Below are positions 24,295-36,735 of a stretch of 64,000 nt of DNA, piece after piece (position 1 is the first letter of the stretch; every line of letters starts with the position of its first letter). The stretch comes from Gigaspora rosea (lineage: Eukaryota > Glomeromycota > Glomeromycetes > Diversisporales > Gigasporaceae). Where the stretch lies: assembly GCA_003550325.1 (NCBI GenBank), contig QKWP01000666.1, forward strand, positions 182,393 through 246,392, read 5' to 3'. The notes beneath the pieces are model-generated. The model ran no database searches. It saw only the letters and a list, made by a program, of their open reading frames with translations, and was not told the DNA's origin. The position numbers and the translations under genes were made by a program.

Positions 24295-24594
24295 TATGTT
24301 CGAATGCTATCAAAAATCAGCAGAACAAAAAGAATTTCCTAAAGGATAATACCTACTTGTAATTGTTATCTTAAAGGAATAGGAATTAAGATAAATAAGA
24401 AAAAAGCATTTGCAATATATCAAAGCCAGCAAATCTGGTATGTTTATGTTTACAAAGAGGTTGGTGTTGTTGTCATTTTGGAAGAAGATCTAATGTTGAT
24501 GAAGAGAAGACGTTTGAATATTATAAAGTTGCTGCAGAAAAAGGATTACCGGTAGAAAGATTAATTCACAATATTGATGTGACATTTATTTGAT
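24295..24594 (+). pseudogene. Sel1-repeat gene fragment, decayed
   Basis: Nucleotide-level match to the 3' end of the intact Sel1 gene (about 39007-39301): readings FECYQKSAE, YLKGIGIKINKKKAFAIYQ and IHNIDVTFI against FECYQKSAEKDFPKG, YLRGIGTKVNKKKAF and IHNIDRMLI. A CAA-to-TAA stop in FPKG(Q)Y and at least two frame changes interrupt it. Only the last two repeats remain. It could be the terminal piece of a lost kinase-Sel1 gene or a partial duplication. Confidence 0.8.
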
Positions 24595-25504
24595 CATATT
24601 TTATAAATACTAATTACTTTCAATGTTATCCTACTGAAATGATAATATACGAATAAAAATTTATTTTCGCTGCAAATATTTACAGTTTAAATGTGAATAA
24701 ACATAAGAAATGAGATACTTATTATAAAAGAATGTAAAAATTAGATGTGAATCAAAGCTTTGCAAAGGTACGATATTGGAGTGTCCGATATACTATGTAA
24801 ATCAAAACTTATTATGTAATACGATTTATATATAAAACTGTGTAGATGCGCAGGTCGCTTTTTTTTTAGTCAAAATTTTTTAATGTTCACTGTAAAGTTA
24901 AGATGTTTTTTTTTGCAATGTTTTTACAATGTCTACGAGAATTCAAATTGTTTTCTGACTTTCTTATATGCAATCATTAACTTCATTCGTTTAAAAAATT
25001 CTTTAGGTAATTGACTTTTTTTCTATAGAAAGACTTAAGTGTTTAGCTTCGTAACTTCGTTCTTTGAGACTTAATCAATTTGTACTAAATTTGGGTTCAA
25101 ATAAACCAGCTATATACTGCATACGTAACCATAACTGTTAAAAAGTTAAATTAACGCCACATATTTATATTCGAATGATAAGTTAAGCCAGTTATGAAAT
25201 AACGATAAACTTTTCGATATATTAATATTCGACTCTGTATAATACAATTTTCAAAGATTTTATATGCTTAATCGAAAAATTTATTAATATAAATAATTGA
25301 AGCAATTTTTTTTTTAATTAACAAGAGTTTCTTGAACAAAATATAATTTAACAATTTATTTTATATGGTTTATCTCAATTTTATACCGGTAGCTTTGCAA
25401 AGAATATCCATGAAAAGCCGCTTGAAAGGATTACGTTATTTAGTGTAGTGCAACAACAAATTTAGCAAAAATTGAAAAAAAACAGTTCTTTTTTTATAAA
25501 AAAT
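24595..25504. other. Intergenic, no gene seen
   Basis: AT-rich. Contains ttagtgtagtgcaacaac at about 25440, shared with the region downstream of the BTB-TLDc gene. Confidence 0.5.
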
Positions 25505-28072
25505 TTATTCAATATATTCTTTGTCAATTAATTCACCATTTAGATCAAAATTTTCGTAAATTTCACTTGGACATTTTATCCATTCACAAAATTTTTGTAA
25601 TCTCAATGCTTGTTTAGCAGTTTGATAATTTTTACTTGCTAATTTAAGCATATTATATGTATATGCTTTTCTTAAATCTTGATTTGTAAATTTGCTTAAT
25701 ATAAAACAAAATTTAATTAGTAATATAATTGCATTAATTTTTTTTTAATAAAAAAAAGCTTACGTTAAGTTTTGTGGTACTAATGATTTAGGAATTTGAA
25801 CCAATAAACTTTCGAGATCTTGAAATAAACTTAATTTTGCTACTGAACTTCTGTAAAATAAACAAATAAATACAAATAATATAAAATGCTATATAATAAC
25901 TTTTACGCTAACAAATTACCTAGTTTTAAACAAATAGAGACCAGTTTTTTTTGATTTAGTGGCTCCTTGCTTTCTTCCAGACACGAGTACTTCCGCTGAC
26001 TCAGAACCTTTTATCCAGATCGTCGCTTTAATTAATTAATAAATGTGTAAAATATATATAAATAGCATTAGCATTATTGCAATTACTCGTTAGCCGCTGT
26101 GTACATAGTATGAGATATCAAATTGATTTTAATATTCTCATGAGAACTATTTTAAAAAAGTTAATGTCCATTAAGTTTTAAATAAAATGATATAAAAAAA
26201 ATGCGTTTTCATAAATTATTAAATGTGGAGAGCATTTTTTTAAGTAAGAATGTGCTCAGTTTAATGACAGTGTCTCATGAAAATATGAAATACGTATAAG
26301 ATTAAAGTATTATTCACTGTTTAGCTAGCTTAATTCTTAAAGTACCACCAGATACTATTCATTGAAGCTCTGAATCAGATCCGACCAGATACCATTCAAT
26401 TTAAAAAATTGAAGCTCTGAACAGATCCGACCAGATACCATTCAATTTTAAAAATCGGAGCTCTGAATCAGATCCGAATATTACATATATGCAATGTCTA
26501 GAGTTATTATGATAATGTCATATAAAAAAATACCTATATTTGATGGAATCAAATCTTTGTCTAGCAAACCTTCAGATAGATAACTTCTTGATCTTTCAAA
26601 TTTTAACAAAGAAGGAATTATAATAGGTCGATGTGGAAAATACCCATGAGGGAGATCTATAATAAATCAAAAAAGATGAAATTTACTAAATAAATTACCA
26701 AATATATAAAAAAATTTTTTTATTAAAAAATTAAAGTAAAAATACTTGTTATATCTTGTATTCTTTCATATAAAGCTCTATTCAAGTCTTCAAGATAAAA
26801 CATATCACCCACAGTAATAGATGATAAATAAATAGGTGAAATTAATTCAGATATTAAGGCTGATTGTAATCCTACGACATTCCACTGAGCAATTTTATCA
26901 CTATATAATTAAAAAAAAAAAAAACTATTAAAATGATTAATTAATTTTTTAAAAGTTATAAATAGTATTAAAATTATTTATACCTACAAGACATTGATAA
27001 AGTAGGTTCAGAATCAACCCTCCCTAAATATAAAGTCAATTTACAAGATTACTAATGGATAGGCATAATTTATTAATATAAATAAAATAAATAAAATACG
27101 AACCTGGTTTTGTTCTCAAGACTCCAAAAGATCCATAATCAATTCTACCTCGTCGAAATCCGTCTTTCATCTTAGAAACTTCAATATTACAATCAGAGGT
27201 TTTGTTTCTCGTCATTATGTCATAATTTTGAGAATCAATATTGTTGTTATATGAGTTAATGTATAATTTAGCATCTTCGGGTGACTGATTTAAAGCTATA
27301 CTTGTCATTGACGCATCTCCACCTATCAAATAATTTTAATAATTTAAATTACTCTTTTTTTCAAAAAAATAATACTACAAATGCTAAAACTTACAAGGTG
27401 CCTGACTTATGTACATATGAAAGGTAACGTTATTTCTTATTATAAATGGTGGATAATTTGTATCATTTAAACTAAGATATTTTGATTCTGAGTTTAATAG
27501 TAATTTTATTTCATTTATAATAAACCTAGAAATAGACGTTATTAATAAGAAAACATATAGATATAGTGGATTGGAATCTATAACTAATACAAACTTTAAA
27601 AATCCTCTTCGCGCCAAAATTTCAGCATGACTATCATGAATTAAATCACCAGTCTTAGAAAGTTTACTTTGTGGGAGACATTTTAGCCCACTACTATTTC
27701 AATAAATAAATTATGGATAAAAGAAATTCTATAAATTCTATGTAGTTAATATAAAAAATCCATATAAAATACAATAAAAGAAAATGTTACCCAAGAGAAA
27801 TGCAATCAAGGTAATACTCTCCATGCTCTGCTCAATATTTACATAAATTTTAATATATATTTCTTATTATATTCAAACAAAAAAAAAGATTCAATCGGAT
27901 AATTACCTTTCATATGACACGCAACTATTCCTGCAAGTACAGTCCACTCTAAATTACTTTGAAAAGTCAATGGTTTACCGTTTTTGCCAATGGTTTTAAA
28001 CTTTTGATGGCATATTTCCGTTATCTGTGAAGAAAATGTTGTTGAATTTGACTCCCATGGCTTATTTTCCAT
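25505..28072 (-). CDS. TAD1: tRNA-specific adenosine deaminase (TAD1/ADAT1 type)
   Basis: Converts adenosine to inosine at position 37 of eukaryotic tRNA-Ala (known for this family). The eleven-exon model reads through without correction: 28072-27907, 27827-27791, 27693-27595, 27525-27395, 27322-27104, 27023-26984, 26900-26746, 26656-26534, 26025-25920, 25850-25764, 25694-25505. Sum 1,353 nt, giving 450 residues plus stop; yeast Tad1 is about 400, human ADAT1 about 500. Motifs: GSGLKCLPQSKLS, catalytic DSHAEILARRGF, zinc-binding APCGDAS, GVLRTKPGR, LSMSCSDKIAQWNVVG, ATIWIKGSESAEVL and the C-terminal AKQALRLQKFCEWIKCP. Introns are 69-97 bp, except one of 508 bp that carries a tandem repeat. 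One intron (27594-27526) uses a GTTTGT donor and is a multiple of three, so retention would not shift the frame. Start is the first ATG; unrelated sequence lies upstream. Likely single-copy housekeeping gene. Confidence 0.94.
26348..26478. repeat. Tandem repeat inside TAD1 intron
   Basis: Three copies starting ccagata (26348, 26384, 26431), each containing agctctgaa and agatccga; the two later starts are 47 bp apart and the first copy is shorter. It lies in the only long intron (26533-26026). Confidence 0.8.
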
Positions 28073-30759
28073 GATTTAATGATAAAAAAGCTGTGAAAAA
28101 CTATAAGAGCTTATTTAAGAATGATATCGTTACAAACAAGTTCTTTTATAGGATTTACTAAGCCTATCAATTAAATGATTGGCAAATTATGATGGATAAT
28201 TGGTTACCTAATCAGGCACTACTTGAATATGTGACGCAGCAAAATTTCTTCAAAGTTCGTTTATAGATGATTGGATATTAGCCCGAATAGGCAATTTTAT
28301 TAAATTCATTGACAATTATACTTATCTGTCTTCATGTGCTAATTCACGCGGGATCGCTTACCTGCTCGCCTAAGACCAGTGGCTGTGTTTCTGGATTTGA
28401 CCAGTGTGGATCGTTTTCGGCATGACTCCTGATTAGCTATCTTTTCGATCTTTTTTTGACTCAAAAGTATAATAATCAGATGTGACTATGTGTAACAAAC
28501 AATCATATGATGTACGCACAAGCCATCACATTGACATATAAATATCAACTCTACGACTGCTGTGTTGGCATAAATTGGATGCTGCCACTGGACAACATTT
28601 ACTTAAGAATCAAAAGTTATTTGCCAAAGGTTTGTAACAAGCAAATTTTATTACTTGTTTTCATTTTTTATTTTTATTTTTTTTTTTTATTTTTTATTTT
28701 TAATTTTTTTTTTAATTTGATTTTAACCTCATTTTTAATTTAATATTATGTATAAATTGTAGTTTCACCACTTGATTTTTTTTTTCAATGAAGGCTGATA
28801 ATAAAAAATTTGGGAGCATGTTCAAGGATAAAGGCTCTAAAGGATGTAAACTGAGCTTATTCCCTCAAAACATCTACCTCAACTCCCGCTGACATGAAGA
28901 AAATCTATTTCATTAAATGAAGCCCTTTCTTATCCTCATCCTGCAATATACACACAGGATACCAGCATCTCTATAGGTGTAACAATCCTACTTTAATTAG
29001 TTTAAATCGAAGGAATTTGGAGCAGAAAAAATGAATATGTGTCATTCTCATAAGTGGTGTTTGGCCACCTACGAGAGTAAAAAAGTAAATGAGCTTCTTT
29101 GAAATGTGACTAATTTCACTTTTAATAAGGAGCTATATAAATATAAGAAGCCCAAATTTGCTAAACAGCTTCGAAATCATGTAGAATCAGATGTTGACAC
29201 TGTTATAAATATCTACATCTGCTGAATTTTAAATCACTTATTGGATCAAACTATGAGGTTTTGAAGCAAAATTTGGACTTTAAGGAAGACTCTATAATCG
29301 ACATGGTAATTCCAGATTATACTTGCCAAGTCTTATGAATGATGAGCAAATCATCTTTCGGATGCGTTGAATAACATTTAAGAAATATATATCAAAAGTT
29401 TAGTTTTGTGTTTGAAATTTTCTTCTTTGTTGTGCCAGGCTATGCTGTGGTCCTTGGGGTTACGCAGCATAGTTTGAACCTTTGTGGTTCAATGTTATCG
29501 TCATTTGCTTTTGTTCACGCTAACACTGATCCTTCGTTCGAATGGGTAACTATGACTGTTGTTGCAAAGGCGTTAGGTGAATGTCTAGACTCGCTACGCT
29601 GAATCTGGTTTGTTTAGAGTTTTGTAGTTGCAGTTATGAGATTTAGAGCTGTTCTATTAAATAATTAATTCAGCACCTTTTAAATATTAATACTTGATAT
29701 TCATAAAAATAATGTAGTAGTTGTATCAGAAGCAATGTATGAATTTAATCGTATATTAACTTTAGCACATGATTTATCGGGCGAGGAAGTTATATTACTG
29801 TATTTCTTTAATATTTTGCGAATGTAGAAAGATGGTACATGTAGTTTTAATTGATAATATAGATTAAAGATAGTAATTAAACGATTGTAATAAATAAAAA
29901 ATAAAAATTATTATTTTTATGAATTTAAAGAATGTTTTGGGTTTAGTGTCTTACGTTGGTCAGTTTTTTGTAATGCAGTATTGTGCTTGGGTTTTTTAGT
30001 AATAAAATCAAAGTTTTAGTTATATCTTTTAGATTCTTTAACGAATTCAGGTTTATTAACAATAAATATTCTATTTATCACACTTTGTACATACCCATCT
30101 ATGTTCTAAATATATGTCGTAAATTATTTTGCATATATTATTAGTTAGTAATCTTCTTTACATAAAGGTTTTTTCGTTTTCTAGCAGACTTTTAAAAAAT
30201 ATAATGGGTAATAAGAAGTGGATCGATAAAAATTAGCTGACCATATAAATGTAGAATACTCTAAGTTTCTTATTAAAATTAATCTAAGTATTAATTGCAT
30301 ATGTTAAATTTTAGTCCTTTATGAACATAAAATGTAGAAAGCAAAGATGCCCTTATTTACACTATATGGCATGACCCAAAATTTTTTTTATCGCATTTGG
30401 GTTGTGTTTATAAAATCTTTTTTAAATTGACTTTAATTCAATAATTAAATGTATGGATGTCTATTTAAATTTATTTTTAATTAATGCAAATACATACTAA
30501 AATACATCTGTGAACTTTATGTTCACCTATAAGGTAATTTTCTTGCAATTGATTAATTTTATGAAATTGGATTTATACAGTTTAGATACTTTTATCCCAA
30601 CGTATAGTGCGAGTTTGTAAAATTTTTTTTTAAAAAAAAAGTAATCAGAATATTCTTCATAAACAAACTTTAAGCATCTTGAGTATCACTAGAATTTTTC
30701 CTACCTAAGTACAGTTAACTTTCTATACCTTGAACATCTCTAAATGCAAGATCTCTTCA
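28073..30759. other. Long region without a recognised gene
   Basis: Several open frames (28507-28743, 29408-29602) encode nothing I recognise, and one becomes a T-run translation. The region has slightly higher G+C than its surroundings near 28300-29000 (for example acgcgggatcgcttacctgc), which may mark an old, unrecognisable mobile element. Confidence 0.4.
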
Positions 30760-30948
30760 AAATTCTGGTTCAAAATATTTGATTTTTACAAATACAATTT
30801 TCATTTGTTTTCTAAACGCATGCTACAAAAAGTTTGATTACTGCAAGTTGTATTCAATGAGAATTGATACTTTTAGCAACTTGCATCTAGAGAACAAATA
30901 AGAAAAATAACATTTGTAGAGATCAAGAATGTATTTGAACTAGAATTT
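30760..30948. mobile_element. Palindromic MITE, about 190 bp
   Basis: Left half (aattctggttcaaaata, then ttttcatttgttttctaaac) matches the reverse complement of the right half ending gtatttgaactagaattt. Imperfect hairpin centred near 30850. No clear target duplication. Confidence 0.6.
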
Positions 30949-32428
30949 GAAACAATACATAGAATGATGCCTCAGATAATTATTATTAATTGACTTTGGG
31001 TTAGTGTCACTTTAAATTATAGTTGGCATTTATATGAGCAATATTGTCTTCACTACATTTTTTTTTAATATGTCAAATAACTTTATTTTTTTGTTTTTCT
31101 TTGTCAATAGCAAATTTGATTAACCCTGAATTACATGATTCTGCCTAGTTTTAGACAATACCTACACAAGATATGCAGAAATGGTTTACATAACCATACA
31201 TATTTCAATATATTTTTTATATCAAAATTTAACTAAAGACTGAAGAAAATAATAAAGATATAGCTTATCAAATGAACTTACTCAAATAATCAGTGATTTT
31301 GACCAATTATACTTCATTGTCAAAAATCAGTCAATATGAACTATTTATACAAATTAATTATTATTATAATTATGGATCTGGGATTGAAAAAAATGAAAAG
31401 CAAAGTATTCATTCTAGGGATGTTAAAAAAATAGGTTTCACTATTTTAAAACATGTGGTGATTATGATCGAATGCATTAAATTTAGGCTCTGCATATCAA
31501 AATCATAAAATCGCATGTTTAAAATGGTGAAAAATGTTGTTTTTTACCATCCCTAATTCATTCATTACCAAAAATGAATGATCTAATAGAATGCATGTAG
31601 TTGGCTATTATCAGAAGTCGAAATTTTTAAAACAACTATTTCTTCTAGATATTATTACTCATCATGTAAGGAATTAGAGTTAATTGAATTGAAATTTAAG
31701 ACTTCTCTTAATATTTAAACTGAAATTTTTGCCAAAATTGTATTGTATAGGAGAAAATTTTTAGATCAATAAAAATTAGTGATCTAATAGAATTATATAT
31801 AAAATATGGTATGAATTTGCTATCTTTAAACAATGAAAATATATTACTATATCAAAGTGTTAATAAACAAGGATACAATGAGCTAATCAAATAATCATGA
31901 TTTAATTTTATCATGTTCCGTCAATTATATAAATGATTGGATCAAATTATATAAACTATTTCAATCAATCAAAAAATATCTTAATAAATCATATTGAATT
32001 AAATCCTTGTGAAAATCTACATTTTGCTAGCATTCTACTTTATTATTTATTATAGCAATATTTTTATTGAGTTCATAAATGCTATTTATTCATTTTCTTT
32101 CTGACTTTTTTCTATATACAAAATCATGTTGAAATTTACAAATAATAATCATAAAAAGCTACTTGAGCGAAATATGTTATTATATTTAGTGTAGTGCAAT
32201 GACAGATGTTATAAAGTTAGAAAGAATAACTGTATTTTTTTTTAAAAAAAAAACTAATTCGTAATTTATAATTTTCTATAAATCCATTTTTGCGTTTTAA
32301 CTAAAGAAAAAAAAAATTCTGCAAGATGTTTGGATCTGATACATTCTACTGTATTTCTGTCTAAACCTTTCTTAGCTCAAATTTTAACCCATCCTCAAAC
32401 AGTGCCTCAACCTAATTATTTATGATTT
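30949..32428. other. Intergenic, mostly without signal
   Basis: Apart from the Sel1-like fragment above, nothing coding is seen. About 32150-32230 shares atttagtgtagtgcaa and a following T/A-run with the region downstream of TAD1. Confidence 0.5.
31330..31430 (+). pseudogene. Possible Sel1-repeat remnant
   Basis: Reading YYYNYGSGIEKNEKQS resembles the Sel1 pattern (CYYYGIGVEKNE occurs in the NACHT gene). Only one repeat-like segment, with no start or surrounding repeats; could be chance in AT-rich DNA. Confidence 0.35.
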
Positions 32429-33929
32429 TTATACTTTCATTTGTTTCTTAAGTACTTGAAAAACTTCAATTTCATCAACAAAGAACACGTCTCCATATTC
32501 TTCATCATCTCTAAGTTGTTTTTCATGATCATTTTCATAAGAATAATTCCATTTTTTATTCCCCACATAAAAAAAAGAATCGGCAAAATATGGACCTTGA
32601 CGACTATAACTATTTCTACTATCATATCCAACTGCAATATTTGCATTTCTAATTCTGCTAAGAATAGATGTTGGTAAATTTTGGGATTTCAATGAAAAAA
32701 TAAAGCTATCAGGAGTTTCTAAACATTCATCATTATCTGATGGCCAAACTAATGGATTATATCCACCAAGTATTTCATTCGTCTTATTAACTTTCATGAC
32801 AATCACTGTACCAGGTATATCAACACATAATGCATCAAATGATTCAAAATCAAATCCATCTTTACTTCCTCTAAGAAGTAATTTAAATTCATATGGTATA
32901 CATCTAATATCATAAGTTGATGAATTACGATCAATCCAAGAAGAAATCTCACTTCATTAATAATAGATGATTGATTAATGAATTTAAAAAATATTTTACG
33001 AGCAGGTAAAATAATTGAAGAGACGGATTCATTAGGAACCATAAACCTTGTCGTAATATCTTCCCATAAATTTGGACCAAGAATTTGCTTATAAGGTTTA
33101 ACTTTTGTAACTAAGTCCTTTCCAGACATTTGAAAATATCGAATTAAAGGAATACAATTATTAAGTGTGGTCTTAAGTGCTAAAAAGTTCTCGTTAGTCC
33201 ATTGAGTGATATTGAAAGGCAGATTTTGAGTGTTCTCCTTTCCCCATTGAATAATCTTATCCCAAATTTTAGATTCTTCTAATTGTAAATCATCTCGCTT
33301 TAAAAGAGTCACTAAATCACTTTCTTCAACCATATTAAACTCATTTGCATCAAAAATCAGGTTTGGATATTCTGCAAGGATGTCGATGTAAAAAGTTTGT
33401 AAGGCCTCAAAATCATCATATAGAAAACAGGATTCATAAACTTTGAAAAATTTAAATCTAAGCCAAGGTGCCTTGTCATTCATAAGATTCGACTGAATAT
33501 AGTTAACTAGCTCTTCAAAATCCAATTCGTTAAAAGAAATTAGAAGATCAAATATAGTAGATGGTTCGACATCTTTTATTGTAATTGTACCAGTGTAAAT
33601 ATATCTAGTTAAAAAAATTTTTAGTTAGTATTGTAAGTTACTTTTAATTAATATGATATTAAAATAATAAATTACTACTTAATTAAAATTTTAAAATTGT
33701 TTGGAGAAATCCGAGGTACCGTTATTTCAATAATATTATCGGAATTTTTTTTTATTCCTCTTGAAAGTTTTTCACGAAAGAATGATGAACGTTGATATAA
33801 TACTAATGAATGTAATTTAAAACTTTGTTCATCAATTTTAACGATAACATCATAATTGTATTCACTTTCAAGAAGTTGTTCGAAATCATTTGTGAATTGT
33901 TGAAGCAATTTTGTGTCCATTTGTGACAT
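32429..33929 (-). CDS. BTB-BACK-TLDc domain protein
   Basis: Exon 1 33929-33679 and exon 2 33604-32429, separated by a 74-bp GT-AG intron (gtagta...aactag). N-terminal BTB: YDVIVKIDEQSFKLHSLVL...YIYTGTI; middle BACK-like helices (WDKIIQWGKE); C-terminal TLDc: FKLLLRGSKDGFDFESF, GGYNPLVW, GPYFADSFF, VFFVDEIEVF. BTB domains dimerise and recruit Cul3 ligases; TLDc is linked to oxidative stress and V-ATPase regulation in other eukaryotes. This combination is a large family in glomeromycetes; its targets are unknown. One base is missing near 32953 (gaa|gtgag should read gaa-agt-gag); restoring it gives 1,428 nt, 475 residues. Start chosen at MSQMDTK (33929), with a second Met three codons on; the frame is open further upstream but without BTB similarity. 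Confidence 0.88.
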
Positions 33930-35439
33930 TTGAAGTTTTGAATTTATATGAATCAAACTATAAAAACGATCAATGAATTTCTTAAAGTTTACTCGAAGAA
34001 AACTGATACTGTAAAACGAAATTTTAAAATGTTTAAATGATAAATACGTTTGTTTTGATCGTGTTACGTTACACCAACTTGACTTTGATAATGATGCAAT
34101 GATGGCCAAAGTTATGACGCACTAGTGGTGTTCGTAGATTTATTGGTTTTTTAAGTTTGAATTATAAATAGATTTAGTTAAAACATTAGATATTAATTAC
34201 TTAATTTTGAAGTATAGTATCCGCAATATTAAATTATCACAAAACTACTATAAATATACGTTTAATTGATTTATTTTAAAAAAATTTAAATTGCTTATAA
34301 GCTTAAAATAAACAAGGTTAAAAATATTTTTAATTAAAAAAATATCCATTAATTTTTGATAAATTCTACAAATATTGGTTTTGGACTAAAGCCTATACTA
34401 GACAATAAAAGTAATATAAATTTAAAGTACCTCTCATGATCACATCATATTTGATCACATTTATAATTAAGCCAAACTACGATTTAATTGATTTAGTTAT
34501 AAGAAATTACACTCCATATAAGTAAAAAATTATTATTTGCCCAACTTATTATGTTTTGGGAGAATTTTGAAATTAACTGGTAATTTTTGTAGACAGTATT
34601 ATTAACTAGAAGCAAGAACTCCTAAGAGATATTCAGATTTTCTAATATTTGAATAATTAAAATTAAAATTTTTTAATTAACCAATTTTTTACTAACAAAT
34701 AATATGCTAATTATTCAAATTACAGAATTATACTAATTCTATAGTGCAAATTTCAACTAATTAGAAATCAAGCATTATATAATTCATGTTATACATTGTA
34801 AGTAAATGCAAAACATCTATTAACTTAAGTTGATTCTAAATGGATTTGAATCCAAAAACGGCTTAATAATTGTATATTAAAAGTATACAAACAAGTTATT
34901 ATTATATAAAATGTTAGTATATATATGATAATGAGGACTATTTTCATTCTTCTTGTTTAATAATCACTAGTGTAAAAATATTATTTCAAAAAATATAAAG
35001 TTTATAAGATATTAAAGCGCTAAAGGACAGGCTTAATTAATACCATTTGATATTATACTTCAAATTATTCTAAATTATCATAAATTGTGTATAATAAAAT
35101 TGGCAAGTTTTTTTTTTTACACATGAAATTAATTACGAGAAAAAATTTTCAAAATAAAATTTTTTACGATCGATTAGTAAACCTAAAGACATAATATTGG
35201 ATGCAAAGTTGGGTAATTAAATTTTATTAAAATCTCAGGGTTCTGGTTTCGGCCTTATAAGGATCAAAATATTTACTAAGACATATTAGTACTTATCTGC
35301 TTGGTAAATATCTTGAAAAGAATTAGTGATGTTTCTTTGTGATAATACTCTTTAACCTTCATAAAATGATGTCATGTGTTTGACATAGACTGAGTAAAGG
35401 TTCTAGTCGAAAAGTAAGTTTAGTTCAAAATAGGTTTCC
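33930..35439. other. Intergenic, no gene seen
   Basis: AT-rich, about 1.5 kb; no coding or repeat signal that I can support. Confidence 0.5.
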
Positions 35440-36140
35440 GCATGGACCTGGGCTATCAATGCGCCAAGCTATGGTACTAATATTTAAGCTCTAGGGTAAG
35501 GATAGGCCTTAAAATAAAACCCTTACACAAACGGATAAGGCTAGGGTATTTCTATTGCCCTACCCTTGTTTTAACGGATACCCGTCATGAATAGTGAAAA
35601 TTATTTATATAATTTATTTATATTAATACTTTATAGCGAATAAAAAATGAACGTTTTAATCACAGCAGCTTTGAACTATTCTGAGCATTATTTTAATTTA
35701 ACATGATATATGGAGATGGAAATTTTGTGATTATTGTAATTGATTATTGTAATTGAATATTGTAAACATAGTACCATATGGGTTAAATTTTTTGATTTGC
35801 TCGATTACAATTATATGACAATATGTCATAATAATAAGATTTATTAATCTGATTTATTTATACTGCGTAATTACCGTGATTAAAGAAATTAATTTGAATA
35901 AATTAAAGCACCAGGTATACTTGACTTTGGTGACATTGTTAGACAAATTTTATTATCGTTAAATGATGCATTTGAGATCTTTAAGTATTGGTCCCCGGGT
36001 AGCTCATGGGTACCTGTAGGCATAACAGACCGGACTAGGGTATTGAATTTCGGGCCCAGGGTAAAAAAGTAAGGGGGTAATAGTTGAGCTCTTACACAAA
36101 CGGGTAGGGCATTTCTATGACCCAGCTCTACACGGACCAT
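35440..36140. repeat. Pair of GGGTA-word repeats
   Basis: 35450-35590 and 35990-36135 share cttacacaaacgg, agggtatttctat/agggcatttctat and several GGGTA or TACCC words (cccgggtagctcatgggtac). They may be the two arms of one degenerate element; the minus-strand open frame at 35889-36221 overlaps the second arm and shows no known domain. Confidence 0.5.
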
Positions 36141-36560
36141 GTAGAGACCTAGTTCAGAGATATGGCTGGAGCCATATATATTAGGTTTTGAGTTTAAATA
36201 AAAGTTAGTATCATAGCTCATATTATTATCAAAATAACTATATCACTAATTTGTTAATAATTCATAAAGTTATAAGAACGGCAATCTTCACCATTAAGCT
36301 AATTATATTATATACATGTACTTTTCAATTCTTATATTATAAATTGTAATATATTATTCAGTGTTTTTAACCTCTTTACGAAGAATTTTGAAAAAAATAT
36401 ATTCATAAACTTATTACTTTATAGTATAGCGACATCTATCAATTAAACATCGCCTTTTGTTGATGAAAGTTGAACAAATGCTTCACTAATCATGAGCCAT
36501 ATCTCAACCATCCTAGTCCAAACACTAAATGCTTATCCTAAAAAGTTGCTAGAATGGTTT
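36141..36560. other. Intergenic, no gene seen
   Basis: No coding or repeat signal recognised in this AT-rich stretch. Confidence 0.4.
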
Positions 36561-36735
36561 TATAACACAAGCCGTTAGGATGATTATTTAACACAACAAT
36601 GAGTTTTAGAATGATTATTTATCGCTAACCATAAAGAACTATTAGAATGATTATTTACGAATATTACATGTATTAAAATGATTATTTAATAGTGCTAAAT
36701 AATCATAATGGGCTGTTGGAATGACTGCTCGATTC
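36561..36735. repeat. TTAGAATGATTATTTA tandem units
   Basis: The 16-mer occurs about four times with changes (36574-36590, about 36604, about 36650, about 36690) at 30-46 bp spacing. It could be a decayed protein repeat (readings such as KELLEWLF if stops are ignored) or a simple minisatellite. Confidence 0.5.

Noticed and set aside
20742-24594. Kinase and downstream Sel1 fragment as one kinase-Sel1 gene
   Set aside because: The kinase ends with its own stop at 21972, and over 2 kb of fold-back elements and minisatellite lie between; a past link cannot be excluded.
34000-34109. Earlier start for the BTB-TLDc gene at 34109
   Set aside because: The extra N-terminus has no BTB similarity and looks like translated leader; MSQMDTK begins right at the domain.
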